A stretch of 64,000 nt of DNA. Source: Rhynchopus euleeides. Its lineage: Eukaryota > Euglenozoa > Diplonemea > Diplonemida > Diplonemidae. The notes under the pieces were generated by a model. That model searched no databases. It was not told the origin of the DNA and worked only from the letters and a program-made list of their open reading frames with translations. The position numbers and the translations under genes are program-made. How positions within the stretch are numbered: position 1 is the stretch's first letter; every line of letters begins with the position of its first letter. The DNA is taken from contig OY723257.1 in the NCBI GenBank assembly GCA_963210315.1, positions 310,001 to 374,000 on the forward strand. Direction: 5' to 3'. This document shows positions 1-8,619 of this stretch, one piece after another.

Positions 1-394
1 GTATCGACCCATTTATCAGCACCCGACTGTTGCTCTTGGTCCCGCCTTTGTCAGCGCCTCTGTGACGGAACCTCCAGCTGAAGTATGCGTTTGGAAACCT
101 TGAGCGCGATCAAGCGTGAAGCAGGTTTTCGGCGAGGCGCGGTGATAGTCTCGATGGCTGATGGGAATGTCCTCAATCCGCTGCGGCCACGGGCGCAGCG
201 CTGTCCCGCTGTCACGTTCATAAGCGGCGGAGGACCACCTTGAACACCACGGCGTCATCATCCCCATCTTTTTGCGCCCCTCCTTCGTGCTGATCCCCCC
301 GTGCACCTCGCCGTCATTTATTAGAACCAGTGCGTGGGGGTGTTGTTGTCCTCAACCGCGGCTTCGGCCCTCTTGAGACCTGACACGAGCATGG

Positions 395-1075
395 TGTGAG
401 GGTCGTCTTCTCGGTCGGGATTTGGTGCCCCTCGGGCAAGATTGTGTATCTCTCGGTCGGGAGAGCGGGTGCCCCTCGGGCAAAAGTTTTGTCTCGGTCA
501 GGAGAACAGGTGCCCCTCGGGCGAGATGCTGCGTCTCTCGGTCGGGAGAGTGGGTGCCCCTCGGGCATAGTTTTGTCTCGGTCAGGATAACGGGTGCCCC
601 TCGGGCAAAACTGCGTGTCTCTCGGTCGGGAGAGTGAGTGCCCCTCGGGCAGAATATTGTCTCGGTCAGGAGAACAGGTGCCCCTCGGGCGAGATGCTGC
701 GTCTCTCGGTCGGGAGAGTGGATGCCCCTCGGGCAGAATATTGTCTCGGTCAGGAGAACAGGTGCCCCTCGGGCAAGACTGCGTGTCTCTCGGTCGGGAG
801 AGTGGGTGCCCCTCGGGCAAAATTTTTGTCTCGGTCAGGAGAACAGGTGCCCCTCGGGCGAGATGCTGCGTCTCTCGGTCGGGAGAGTGGGTGCCCCTCG
901 GGCAGAATATTGTCTCGGTCAGGAGAACAGGTGCCCCTCGGGCAAAACTGCGTGTCTCTCGGTCGGGAGAGTGAGTGCCCCTCGGGCAGAATATTGTCTC
1001 GGTCAGGAAACCAGGTGCCCCTCGGGCAAGACTGCGTGTCTCTCGGTCAGGAGAGTGGGTGCCCCTCGGGCAGGG
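395..1075. repeat. 40/44-bp composite satellite, copy 1
   Basis: Every unit carries the core GTGCCCCTCGGGC. Two unit types alternate, one ending in TTGTCTCGGTCAGGA and one in GTCTCTCGGTCGGGAGAG, giving a composite period of about 84 bp. Long open frames across it on both strands are by-products of the repeat and carry no protein signature. The same core occurs in the 50-bp satellite at 10555-11610, so the two arrays are related. Confidence 0.85.
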
Positions 1076-1330
1076 TAGAATGCTGCGTCTCTCGGACGGT
1101 CAGATCGTGTGTCCCTCAGTCAGGAGAGGAGGTCTCGGTCGCTAAAAACGCGCCCCCTCGGGCAGAGTGGTTGTGTCATCGCTGTTGTGTCACACCAATT
1201 GCCTCTCGGGCGGTGTGTCTTTTTTGATTTGACAACTCCGGTTTGGTGTACCTCGATGAGCTTACCTTACCTTGTCGTCGGACACAACATATCATCGTTG
1301 TCCCAAACCCCGTAACCCACGTGAAGTGGA

Positions 1331-1420
1331 TCATCTGAAGTGCAGAATGAGGTGGAGCAGGTGGAGCACGAAACATAAGTAAACCATAGCAAGAGAGGCC
1401 AGCAGCAGTCCCGAGTCCAT
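1331..1420 (-). CDS. 29-codon hydrophobic small ORF, copy 1
   Basis: This ATG-to-TGA frame begins MDSGLLLASLAMVYLC and continues with Leu/His/Phe-rich residues, ending HFR. It could form one membrane-spanning helix. The same frame occurs at 8425-8514 and 12974-13063, because it lies in the 250-bp block present three times here. The copies are nearly identical, so conservation cannot be used to test for coding. It may simply be a chance frame in a repeat. No known family is recognised. Confidence 0.2.
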   Translation of the reverse strand: MDSGLLLASLAMVYLCFVLHLLHLILHFR

Positions 1421-1472
1421 CGCGTTCCTCGTAGCATTTCCCGTACCACACAGGTGTGTTATGTGCAAAAAA

Positions 1473-2950
1473 ATGAGAAAAAATGAGAAAAAATCGGCCG
1501 AAATTTGCTGTTTTTCGCTAAAAAAAGAGTGTGGGGAGTTGGGTCCAGTTTAGCAAAGTGAGTGTATTTTTCAAAATTTGAAAAACTGGGGACACCGAAA
1601 GTCCCCAGACAAGTCTTCGGCTTGGCCCGCAGAGTGATTTTTTGGTCCTCGAAGCCCCCCCCCCCCCCGGTGTCAGCCAGACCAGAAACTTCCTGGAGAT
1701 ATTGTGCGGTGTTGCGTGAAATTGGCCATTTAGTCGAGATTGGCCTTTGAGATGGAAAAGGTAAACGAGGGTTGTTTCGGGGGGGGGGGTCGTGAAATCG
1801 AATTTGAAGGGGTGGGGGGGGGGGGGGGGGCGGACTGCTCCCGACCGACGCAAAAAACCGCGTGTGTGAATCAGAAGTGTGACAGGCAGATCTTCTTTAG
1901 TCCTCCCGTATTCCGTGCCCACCCCCCCATAAAGCGCCATCAGAAGTCGCGAAGTCTCCGCGTACAACAAGATGGTGGCGGAAGCGGTAAATGGCGTATA
2001 TGAGGTCGACAAAAAGTTTTATAAGTCCCTACAGTGTAGCAAAAGACGACGCTCCTATGAAATGGCAGCAGGCGCTGTCTGATCCAAGGTTTGTTTCGCT
2101 TCAGGACCCGGAATCGGAAAAGGCAAAACCTTACCGTCTTGATTTTTCTGTTTACCAGAAGGAAGCCTCAAAGTTGTCCGACCTCCCTAAGAATCCCAGG
2201 ACGCGGAATAAGAAAGCGGCTTTCGGGTACTTGCAGTCGACACTGTTTATGAACAGAAATACGCATCGTTTTATTCCCCTTCTCCCGATTGCGACCATCT
2301 CCGTCTGGATCCTTCAATTCTTCAGAGGGCGGGACTTGACCAGGTTTCTGACATCATCGCGAATAGTGCCACGGACCCGCAAACCCGCCAACGATTTACC
2401 TCACAGGTAATCACTATTCGTTTGGTAATCACTATGCGTTTGTATGAAGATGGAAGGATAGAATCGGCAGTGAAAGAAACAGCAGTTGGGGATGTCGCAA
2501 GGGAAGTAAGAAAAGTAAGAAGAGAGTAAGAAGAGTAAGAAGCGTAAGATTTTCACGCCCACACAAGTCTTATGTCTGCATTACTTGTGGCATAGGCCTA
2601 CAGCATTTGTATCGGAGCCTACAGCACGTTACCATGATCCTACATGTGTTCCCTGTATGCATCAATCCCATGAAGGACTACGATATACTATGCGCAGCGA
2701 TGTGCGAATGAAGGACTACGATATTTACGTACACGGTACTACAGTGGATACAATAAAGAGCCCGTCTTCAAGGTTCAGGGTGCGGTCGACATGAACGGTT
2801 TGTTTTGTTACATATCAGGTGGGCAGCCAGGTTGCAGGGCCGACAGCAAGATCTGCGGATCGTCAGAAAAGAGCCGTTCACCAACCACCCAGCCCTCACA
2901 AATATGCATGGACGTGGTCCTTGCTGACTGGATCCTGACTGAATATTTTT
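1473..2950. other. No firm gene; possible weak coding remnant at about 1971-2540
   Basis: The left half is A-rich, with a C14 run (1665-1678) and a G17 run (1814-1830). From the ATG at 1971 the plus strand reads MVAEAVNGVYEVDKKFYKSL. Protein-like sequence then continues in other frames, including YRLDFSVYQKEASKL and DPSILQRAGLDQVSDIIANS, up to about 2540. Base use is less GC-rich than in the genes further on. This could be a spliced gene or a decayed one; I recognise no family. An AAG-rich purine tract lies at 2500-2548, and a duplicated ATGAAGGACTACGATAT lies near 2670-2725. Confidence 0.3.
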
Positions 2951-3127
2951 TTTCGACATGTCGAAATTTCGGCCACCCTGGAACAGTCCCCTGGACCGGC
3001 TAGGCCCGGCTAGGCAGAAAAAAATCGCAAAAAAATCCGAAAAATGTGGGTGTGGCACCCCAGAGGGCCCGATTTTCGGTTTAGGCACGCGAAAAAAAAA
3101 TTTTTTTTGGCCAAAATTTTTTTTTTT
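2951..3127. repeat. ~184-bp satellite unit left of the DIRS element
   Basis: The unit runs from CGACATGTCGAAATTTCGGCC through AAAAATCG-type A-rich stretches to GTGGCACCCCAGAGGGCCCG and an A-tract/T-tract junction. Further units lie at 7577-7905, 8085-8202 and 13116-14115. Peaks of CGACATGTCG spacing are 182-186 bp. This unit abuts the left inverted repeat of the DIRS-type element exactly at its A/T tract. Confidence 0.8.
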
Positions 3128-3258
3128 AAGCACACTCGTGTGAGCGGAAAGCGCCCCACCACAGCTGCAACCAAACGTGCTCTATACACTAACCCCACCC
3201 TTCATCAGGCTCAGGGTGTGATCAGTTCAGGGTTTTGTGTGTAGAAGCGTCAACGCAT
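3128..3258. repeat. Left inverted terminal repeat of the DIRS-type element
   Basis: It begins AAGCACACTCGTGTGAGCGG, contains AAACGTGCTCTATACAC and CCCTTCATCAGG, and ends GTAGAAGCGTCAACGCA. The reverse complement of 7950-8075 aligns along its whole length. Close relatives occur at 27579-27728 and 49147-49280, and weaker ones near 14488-14570 and (inverted) 20744-20862. The end is therefore a dispersed family in this genome. Confidence 0.8.
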
Positions 3259-3318
3259 CAAACTATCAAGCAGGCGAGAGAATCAAGAGGGGAGCAAGAG
3301 TGACAGAAGCGGACAGAG

Positions 3319-3530
3319 TACGCCGAGCTGCGTGTATAGGAGAGGAACAGAACGGGCTGAGGGAGTACGCCGAGCTGCGTGTATAGGAGAGGAACAGAAA
3401 CTACGCCGAGCTGCGTGTATAGGAGAGAAACAGAAACTACGCCGAGCTGCGTGAATAGGAGAGGAACAGAAACTACGCCGAGCTGCGTGAATAGGAGAGG
3501 AACAGTAACTACGCCGAGCTGCGTAACAGA
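3319..3530. repeat. 36-bp tandem repeat ahead of the gag-like frame
   Basis: About five to six copies of a unit centred on CTACGCCGAGCTGCGTGTAT lie between the left end and the gag-like ATG. The unit is 12 codons long and open, giving RRGTETTPSCVY-type peptides in frame with the gag-like protein. It could therefore be leader sequence or an N-terminal repeat, depending on which start is used. Confidence 0.75.
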
Positions 3531-3534
3531 GAAG

Positions 3535-4605
3535 ATGGCCACTCTGGATTGGGACACCCTGAAGGTTCCCGACCCCGCCCACCCCGACAACGAGCCAGCA
3601 GAGCGTCGCCCCGAGTGCATATTCGAAACGTGCAATACTACACACACAGCCAGGACCGCATTCAGCTGCCACGACTGCGGTGGGACCACGGTCAGGACGT
3701 GCTTGAGAGAGCGCATCCCGGCGCACGTCGTCCCCGAATGGCTCGAGGGCGCAGGGGACAGGGGCTGGGTGTGCCCCGAGTGCGCATGGGTCCGGCAGGC
3801 AGTCGACGAGGAGACCGCGGCGGACCTGGCAGCAGCGACGGGCGAGCTAGGCGAGGACGGGGAGTACAGCGAGGCGGACAGCCAGAGTGGCACGGGCCTC
3901 CAGCACAGGGACGCACACCACCCCGCCGACTCGAACACCGATCTCCGCGTGGCGAACTCGCTGGAGTACCTGCTGAAATTGACAGGCCGGCTGGAGAAGG
4001 AACAGAAGGAGCTGAAGAAGACCGTGGAGACGCAGGCGAAGCAGATCGCCACCCTGCAGAAGGCGCTGCAGCGGACGGAGGCCGAGCTGCCCGCCGATTT
4101 CTCCGCCCACATCGTGTCGACCTGGGGATCGTCGATCGCCACTGTCCCCGGACGCAGGTTGGTGAAAGCTGAGGTATCCCGGGTTTTCCGACAGGCGGAG
4201 CTCAGCGATGCCCCGAGCTCACCAGACTGGCAACACCAGCTCATCCAGGCCTTCGACGCTCTGTTTCAGACAATGGGACTGATCCGCGACGACGATGATC
4301 CGGATCGCTTTACCGAGGCCCTCCACAAGACAATCGTCGTTATGAACTCGCACTTTCTCCTGAAGGGGCGCGCGGGCGCCCGCCTCTACCTGGCAAAGGC
4401 GAAGATTATGGACCCAGCGAAGTACGATGCGGTGACACACGGGCGCCTACTCCGGGAGGGGCGGGCCACGCAGGACGACACACAGGAGAGGCGGGCCGCG
4501 TTTCAGGAGCGGTTCCTGCAGGAGCGTAACACGCAGGACCGCCCCGCGCCCTACTCGGGAAAGGGCCATCACAAAGGACGGGGGGGGAAAGGCAAGCGAC
4601 AGTGA
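3535..4605 (+). CDS. DIRS gag-like protein
   Basis: The frame from the ATG at 3535 encodes about 356 residues. The first 85 residues hold a cysteine array (CIFETC, then CHDC, then CPEC) that looks like a zinc-binding finger. An acidic stretch follows, then a coiled coil of about 45 residues rich in Glu, Lys and Leu (LLKLTGRLEKEQKELKK). The end is basic and glycine-rich (GKGHHKGRGGKGKRQ), suitable for nucleic-acid binding. Its place upstream of the recombinase and RT, in a DIRS-type element, supports a gag-like role; I recognise no specific capsid fold. The frame is also open upstream through the 36-bp repeats to 3379. I chose 3535 because the preceding sequence is repetitive. Confidence 0.65.
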   Translation: MATLDWDTLKVPDPAHPDNEPAERRPECIFETCNTTHTARTAFSCHDCGGTTVRTCLRERIPAHVVPEWLEGAGDRGWVCPECAWVRQAVDEETAADLAAATGELGEDGEYSEADSQSGTGLQHRDAHHPADSNTDLRVANSLEYLLKLTGRLEKEQKELKKTVETQAKQIATLQKALQRTEAELPADFSAHIVSTWGSSIATVPGRRLVKAEVSRVFRQAELSDAPSSPDWQHQLIQAFDALFQTMGLIRDDDDPDRFTEALHKTIVVMNSHFLLKGRAGARLYLAKAKIMDPAKYDAVTHGRLLREGRATQDDTQERRAAFQERFLQERNTQDRPAPYSGKGHHKGRGGKGKRQ

Positions 4606-4662
4606 CTCCCCGACACCAGCAGGGGACGCCCGCGGGCCACGACCCTCCCCCCCGCCGCGGTA

Positions 4663-5625
4663 GTGTATGTGAAGGCAGTACCATCTGCCCCCCCGTCAAC
4701 AAGAGGACGCCCCCGCAAGACCGAGACGAGCGTGACCCCGGAGGAAGCAACCACCATTCGCCAGGAACTGCAACACACCCTGGCCCAAGCCCTCGCACCC
4801 ACATACTGGGGGGCCCTCCGCCGCACATACGACAGGTACTCGCAGTTCCGGGAAGGGTGGATGAAAGCGGAGAGGGGAACACTGCCACACGACGAAGGGG
4901 CGGTGCTGTGGGTCACGAAGCAACGGAAGGACGGGCTATCAGTGCAGTCCGCCCTCCAGTACCTCAACAACCTTGCAGCAGCACTCAGACGCTTCGCAGC
5001 GTTCCCCCTCGACGGAAAACAAATTGTGGCGGACTACAGGCGGGCGCTGAAACGGGGAGGAGCACTACGACCACTGAAGCAAGCAGAACCAGCAACAGCC
5101 CACAACATCCGGGAGGCGCTAGCGAAGGAGCCACGTCCCCTCGTGAAACTGCTGCTCGGCATCATGTGGGGGGGTGCGGCAAGGGCCTCGGACGCACTGC
5201 GCTTGTATGTGAAGGACGTCACAGCGGAAAAGCGCAGCGAGCCGATATACGTGCGCTGGACCCAGTCGAAGGCGGACCCCTTCCACATGGGTCACATCAC
5301 AGGGATCTCCCTGCCGAAGGACCTACACCGTATCCTCCGACACCGCCTCCGCAGGGCGCGCAGAGCAGGAGAGACGAGACTGTTCCCGGCGGACGTCACC
5401 TACCGGACCGTGGTAAAAGCCGTCAAGCGGGCACGGAGGGGGCTCACGGCACACTCTCTGCGGAGGGGGGCACTCACACAGCTTGCGCGAAAGAACGTTC
5501 CACTGGAGGAGGTGCGCCTCCTCTCGAGACACGCGACGGTCGACGGTGTGATGCGTTACGTATCAGCGGCGGAAAACGCACACGCGCGCGAGACAGCACA
5601 GGTGTCGGCGAAGATCGAGTGGTGA
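4663..5625 (+). CDS. DIRS tyrosine recombinase
   Basis: About 320 codons encode a tyrosine recombinase, the integrating enzyme of DIRS-type retroelements. The catalytic box runs in the usual order. An Arg lies in WGGAARASDALRL, then HSLRRG gives His-x-x-Arg, then SRHATVDGVMRYV gives the second His and the nucleophile Tyr close to the C-terminus. The N-terminal half (TIRQELQHTLAQALAPTYW onward) resembles a SAM-like core-binding domain. There is no ATG near the beginning, so it is probably expressed through the upstream frame or by overlap, as is usual for this family. It lies between the gag-like and RT frames, which is an uncommon position. Confidence 0.85.
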   Translation: MYVKAVPSAPPSTRGRPRKTETSVTPEEATTIRQELQHTLAQALAPTYWGALRRTYDRYSQFREGWMKAERGTLPHDEGAVLWVTKQRKDGLSVQSALQYLNNLAAALRRFAAFPLDGKQIVADYRRALKRGGALRPLKQAEPATAHNIREALAKEPRPLVKLLLGIMWGGAARASDALRLYVKDVTAEKRSEPIYVRWTQSKADPFHMGHITGISLPKDLHRILRHRLRRARRAGETRLFPADVTYRTVVKAVKRARRGLTAHSLRRGALTQLARKNVPLEEVRLLSRHATVDGVMRYVSAAENAHARETAQVSAKIEW

Positions 5626-7460
5626 AGAAAAAACGACAGCAAGGGGGGACGACGCGCACACAGCCAAAACCCCTGACAGCAACCCACTTCCCGGGGACCA
5701 CGAGGCTGTTCGCAGCGCGCCGCTACTACGAAGATGCCACATCCGACGAAGCCGCGTCCGACCCACCACCCAGTGATGAGGAAGCGTGGAGCGAGGTGGA
5801 TAGCGCAGAGTCGTACGGTCCGGGTGTCGAGGACCTCTACGGGGAGGACTTGGGTGTGTGCACGGGGGGGAAGGTGATACGGCCAGCCAACGCGAAGACG
5901 GAGCTGTCGGAGGAAGAGGACTACATCGCGGAGATCTGCACCTCGCGCCTCAATCTCAAGGAACTGCGACGGTTGGACAGCGAGGGTGAACTGACGGGGG
6001 TCTTGGACCTCATCACCAAGCCAGCCGCTTTCGCTGACGCACTGCTTCCCGAGGCCCGCCAAGAACTACGTAAAACGGGGAGGAAGGTATCACGCCACAT
6101 GTTGCACCACCTGGACACCTTGGTTGAGTATGGCGTCCTGACGGAGGCGGATGCACACCCGTACCTCACGCTGCCAGCGTTCACCGTGTCCAAGAAGTCT
6201 GGGGGCCAACGTTTCATCGTCGACGCAAGGCGGCTAAATGCACTGATGACACGCCCACCGGACATGCGTTTGCAGGACATCACGGAGGTGACACAGCGAG
6301 TGGCCGCGGCGAGCTGGGTGGTGATGGCAGATGCACGCAGCTGGTTCTACCAGTTCCCCGTACACAAGGAGATCCAACGCTATTTCGAAGTGCGCCTAGG
6401 CGGGGAGAGAAAGACATTCGTGAAGACCTTCCTGACTGTCATGTGCATGGGGTGGTCACATTCCCCGGCAATCGCGAACCGCAGCGCACGCGTGCTGCTC
6501 CCGCCAGAGCACGGAATAGTCTGGATTGACAACTTCATCGCTGTCGGAGACTCCCTACCAGAGGCACAGGCGAGGTACGCCGACTTCATCAGCCGCTGCG
6601 AGAAGGTGGGGGCCGCCCTGAACTTCGACGACACACAACACGGCGTGCCGCTGCAGGACTTCACAGTGTTCGGGATCCACTTCGACCTGACGCGACACCG
6701 TTTCCACATGGACACAGCCTGGGTGCAAAAAGTCCTCGGACAGGAAGAGTACAAGGAAGTCGTCAACGGCCACACGACACCACGCAGGGCGTTCAGAGTA
6801 TTCGGATCTTTCGTCTGGCAGTCGTATGTGATGCGGACACCGATGTGTTACATGCCAGCCGTGTTGTCCTTCGTGCGGCGCATCGCGAAGCAGACGCACT
6901 CAAACAACGCCCGATGGGACTCCAGGGTCGCAGTACCTCCGTCGGTGCAGGCGGAGACAGTGGCGCGGGCACGCCTCATCGAGGACAACGAGTGGTATAC
7001 GCCGCAGAACCCGCCACCGACCATTGAGCTCTGGACAGACGCGTCATCCACGGCGTGGGCGGCGGTGCTCGTGCTGCCGGGAGGGGAGTCAGTGTCCCAA
7101 GGGGCGTTCGAAGGGAGCGACGCGGACACGAACATCTTCCTGAAGGAAGCGTATGCAGTGTGGCAGGGGGTGCGCATGATGCAGCGTGTGAGGGAGGCAA
7201 GCGTAACCTGCCACATAGACAACCTCGGCCTGGTGTTCGCGCTCCGGAAGGGCCACTGCGCCAACTACCGAGGCAACCTCCTGCTGCAGGAGATATACAC
7301 AACAGCGCGCCGCCAGCAGATACGACTTATTCCACACTGGGTTGCGACCCACGACCAACGCGCAGACGCGTACACGCGAGGGACGCAGGCCACACACCCC
7401 GTGGAGTTGCCACCAGTGTCGATGCCACCTACACTTTTACCAGCGCGCCCGCCTCGTTGA
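5625..7460 (+). CDS. DIRS reverse transcriptase and RNase H
   Basis: About 610 codons cover an acidic N-terminal region, then an RT palm and fingers (YLTLPAFTVSKKSGGQRFIV, ADARSWFYQFPVHKEIQRYF, MGWSHSPAIANRSARVLLPP), then a connection region and RNase H. The RNase H part shows the acidic series in ELWTDASSTAWAAVL, FLKEAYAVW, CHIDNLGLVF and DQRADAYTRG. This RT-RNase H layout without integrase or protease is typical of DIRS elements. The frame is open far upstream (to about 4602) across the recombinase gene, but that part looks like GC-rich shadow. There is no ATG close to the conserved start, so the true N-terminus is uncertain. Confidence 0.85.
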   Translation, partial: KKKRQQGGTTRTQPKPLTATHFPGTTRLFAARRYYEDATSDEAASDPPPSDEEAWSEVDSAESYGPGVEDLYGEDLGVCTGGKVIRPANAKTELSEEEDYIAEICTSRLNLKELRRLDSEGELTGVLDLITKPAAFADALLPEARQELRKTGRKVSRHMLHHLDTLVEYGVLTEADAHPYLTLPAFTVSKKSGGQRFIVDARRLNALMTRPPDMRLQDITEVTQRVAAASWVVMADARSWFYQFPVHKEIQRYFEVRLGGERKTFVKTFLTVMCMGWSHSPAIANRSARVLLPPEHGIVWIDNFIAVGDSLPEAQARYADFISRCEKVGAALNFDDTQHGVPLQDFTVFGIHFDLTRHRFHMDTAWVQKVLGQEEYKEVVNGHTTPRRAFRVFGSFVWQSYVMRTPMCYMPAVLSFVRRIAKQTHSNNARWDSRVAVPPSVQAETVARARLIEDNEWYTPQNPPPTIELWTDASSTAWAAVLVLPGGESVSQGAFEGSDADTNIFLKEAYAVWQGVRMMQRVREASVTCHIDNLGLVFALRKGHCANYRGNLLLQEIYTTARRQQIRLIPHWVATHDQRADAYTRGTQATHPVELPPVSMPPTLLPARPPR

Positions 7461-7497
7461 GAACGAGACGGACACGTCCCTCCGGATGAGGGTCCTG

Positions 7498-7905
7498 GTG
7501 TAGAAGCGTCAACGCAACAAACAAAAGGAAATTCATCAGAGCGGTTGTAGCTGTGAAGTGATAGGGCGCTTTTCGACATGTCGAAATTTCGGCCACCCTG
7601 GGTCAGTGCCCTGGACCGGTGCCCAGCTAGGCAGAAAAAAATCGCAAAAAAATCCGAAAAAAATCCGAAAAATATCGGTGTGGCACCCCAGAGGGCCCGA
7701 TTTTCGGTTTAGTCGGCCGAAAAAAAAATTTTTTTTTCGGCCAAATTTTTTTTTTCCGACATGTCGAAAATCCGGCCACCCTGGGGCAGCAGCCTGGACT
7801 GGTGGCCACCCCAACCAAAAAAAATCGAAAAAAAATCCGAAAAAAATCCGAAAAATATCGGTGTGGCACCCCAGAGGGCCCGATTTTCGGTTTAGTCGGC
7901 CGAAA
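7498..7905. repeat. Internal complementary-type motif and two ~184-bp satellite units
   Basis: Right after the RT frame, GTAGAAGCGTCAACGCAACA repeats the inner edge of the left terminal repeat, as expected for a DIRS internal complementary region. The next 55 bases (ATTCATCAGAGCGGTTGTAG...) recur at about 27735-27790. From 7577 two units of the ~184-bp satellite follow. They lie between the coding part and the right terminal repeat. Confidence 0.65.
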
Positions 7906-7949
7906 GTGTCACTTCAACTCTGCCGCTCTTTCTCTACTGTTGATACTTC

Positions 7950-8075
7950 GTTTGATGCGTTGACGCTTCCACACACACTTACAAACCCACTTGCCTGATG
8001 AAGGGGGTGGTGTGTAGAGCACGTTTGGCAGAGCTGAATGACACTTTCCGCGCGAAAGTCGTGTGCGTAAAAAAA
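7950..8075. repeat. Right inverted terminal repeat of the DIRS-type element
   Basis: It contains TGCGTTGACGCTTCC, CCTGATGAAGG and GAGCACGTTTGG, and ends GTGTGCGT before an A-tract. Read in reverse complement it aligns with 3128-3258. A virtually identical copy with its flank occurs at about 13345-13512. Confidence 0.8.
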
Positions 8076-8084
8076 AAATTTTTT

Positions 8085-8202
8085 TTTTCGGCCAAATGTT
8101 TTTTTTTCGACATGTCGAAAATCCGGCCACCGTGGGGCAGCAGCCTGGACTGGTGGCCACCCCAACCAAAAAAAATCGAAAAAAAATCCGAAAAAAATCC
8201 GA
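8085..8202. repeat. Partial ~184-bp satellite unit
   Basis: It runs from CGGCCAAATG through CGACATGTCGAAAATCCGGC to the A-rich half of the unit. It is cut where the 57-bp direct repeat at 8203 begins. Confidence 0.7.
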
Positions 8203-8619
8203 AATACTACGAGAAACACTTGGCCTCTATGCTGTGAGTGTTGCATTGGACGCTTCCACCTGTTGAACGGGCTCCACCTCTTGCACTTTGAAAACCCCCC
8301 CCCCCATATTTTTTTTTTTGATTTGACAACTCCGGTTTGGTGTACCTCGATGAGCTTACCTTACCTTGTCGTCGGACACAACATATCATCGTTGTCCCAA
8401 ACCCCGTAACCCACGTGAAGTGGATCATCTGAAGTGCAGAATGAGGTGGAGCAGGTGGAGCACGAAACATAAGTAAACCATAGCAAGAGAGGCCAGCAGC
8501 AGTCCCGAGTCCATCGCGTTCCTCGTAGCATTTCCCGTACCACACAGGTGTGTTATGTGCAAAATACTACGAGAAACACTTGGCCTCTATGCTGTGAGTG
8601 TTGCATTGGACGCTTCCAC
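8203..8619. repeat. 57-bp direct repeats bracketing a third copy of the 250-bp tail block
   Basis: The sequence ATACTACGAGAAACACTTGG...GGACGCTTCCACC occurs at about 8204-8260 and again at about 8563-8620. Between the copies lies a stretch (8312-8564) matching 1219-1470, preceded by a C-run and T-run. The arrangement looks like insertion of the block with duplication of flanking sequence, or unequal recombination. A 57-bp duplication is far longer than ordinary transposon target duplications. Confidence 0.75.
8425..8514 (-). CDS. 29-codon hydrophobic small ORF, copy 3
   Basis: This is the same small frame as at 1331-1420, beginning MDSGLLLASLAMVYLC, inside the third copy of the 250-bp block. 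Here it is detached from the 40/44-bp satellite, so the block moves or duplicates independently of that satellite. Coding status is unproven. Confidence 0.2.
   Translation of the reverse strand: MDSGLLLASLAMVYLCFVLHLLHLILHFR

Larger units (their letters stand above)
1..1472. repeat. 1.47 kb direct repeat, copy 1
   Basis: This block matches 11644-13115 almost base for base, in the same orientation and at an offset of 11643. The match ends in an A-run after the shared stretch ending GTTATGTGCAAAA; beyond it the two sequences differ. The left border cannot be seen because the copy begins at the window edge. The block holds a 40/44-bp satellite (about 395-1075) and a 250-bp tail (about 1219-1470) that recurs a third time at 8312-8564. 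The very low divergence suggests recent duplication or gene conversion. No coding gene is convincing apart from a tiny hydrophobic reading frame on the minus strand. Confidence 0.9.
3128..8075 (+). mobile_element. DIRS-type tyrosine-recombinase retroelement
   Basis: The element is bounded by imperfect inverted repeats of about 130 bp (3128-3258 and about 7950-8075). Inside are a gag-like frame, a tyrosine recombinase and a reverse transcriptase with RNase H, all on the plus strand. There is no integrase or protease, and no target-site duplication is visible, both as expected for the DIRS order. A short piece of the terminal sequence (GTAGAAGCGTCAACGCAACA, near 7501) recurs after the RT frame, like the internal complementary region of DIRS elements. 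The order gag, recombinase, RT is unusual, since the recombinase is commonly at or after the RT. It looks largely whole and is probably young. It lies within ~184-bp satellite DNA on both sides. Confidence 0.8.
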
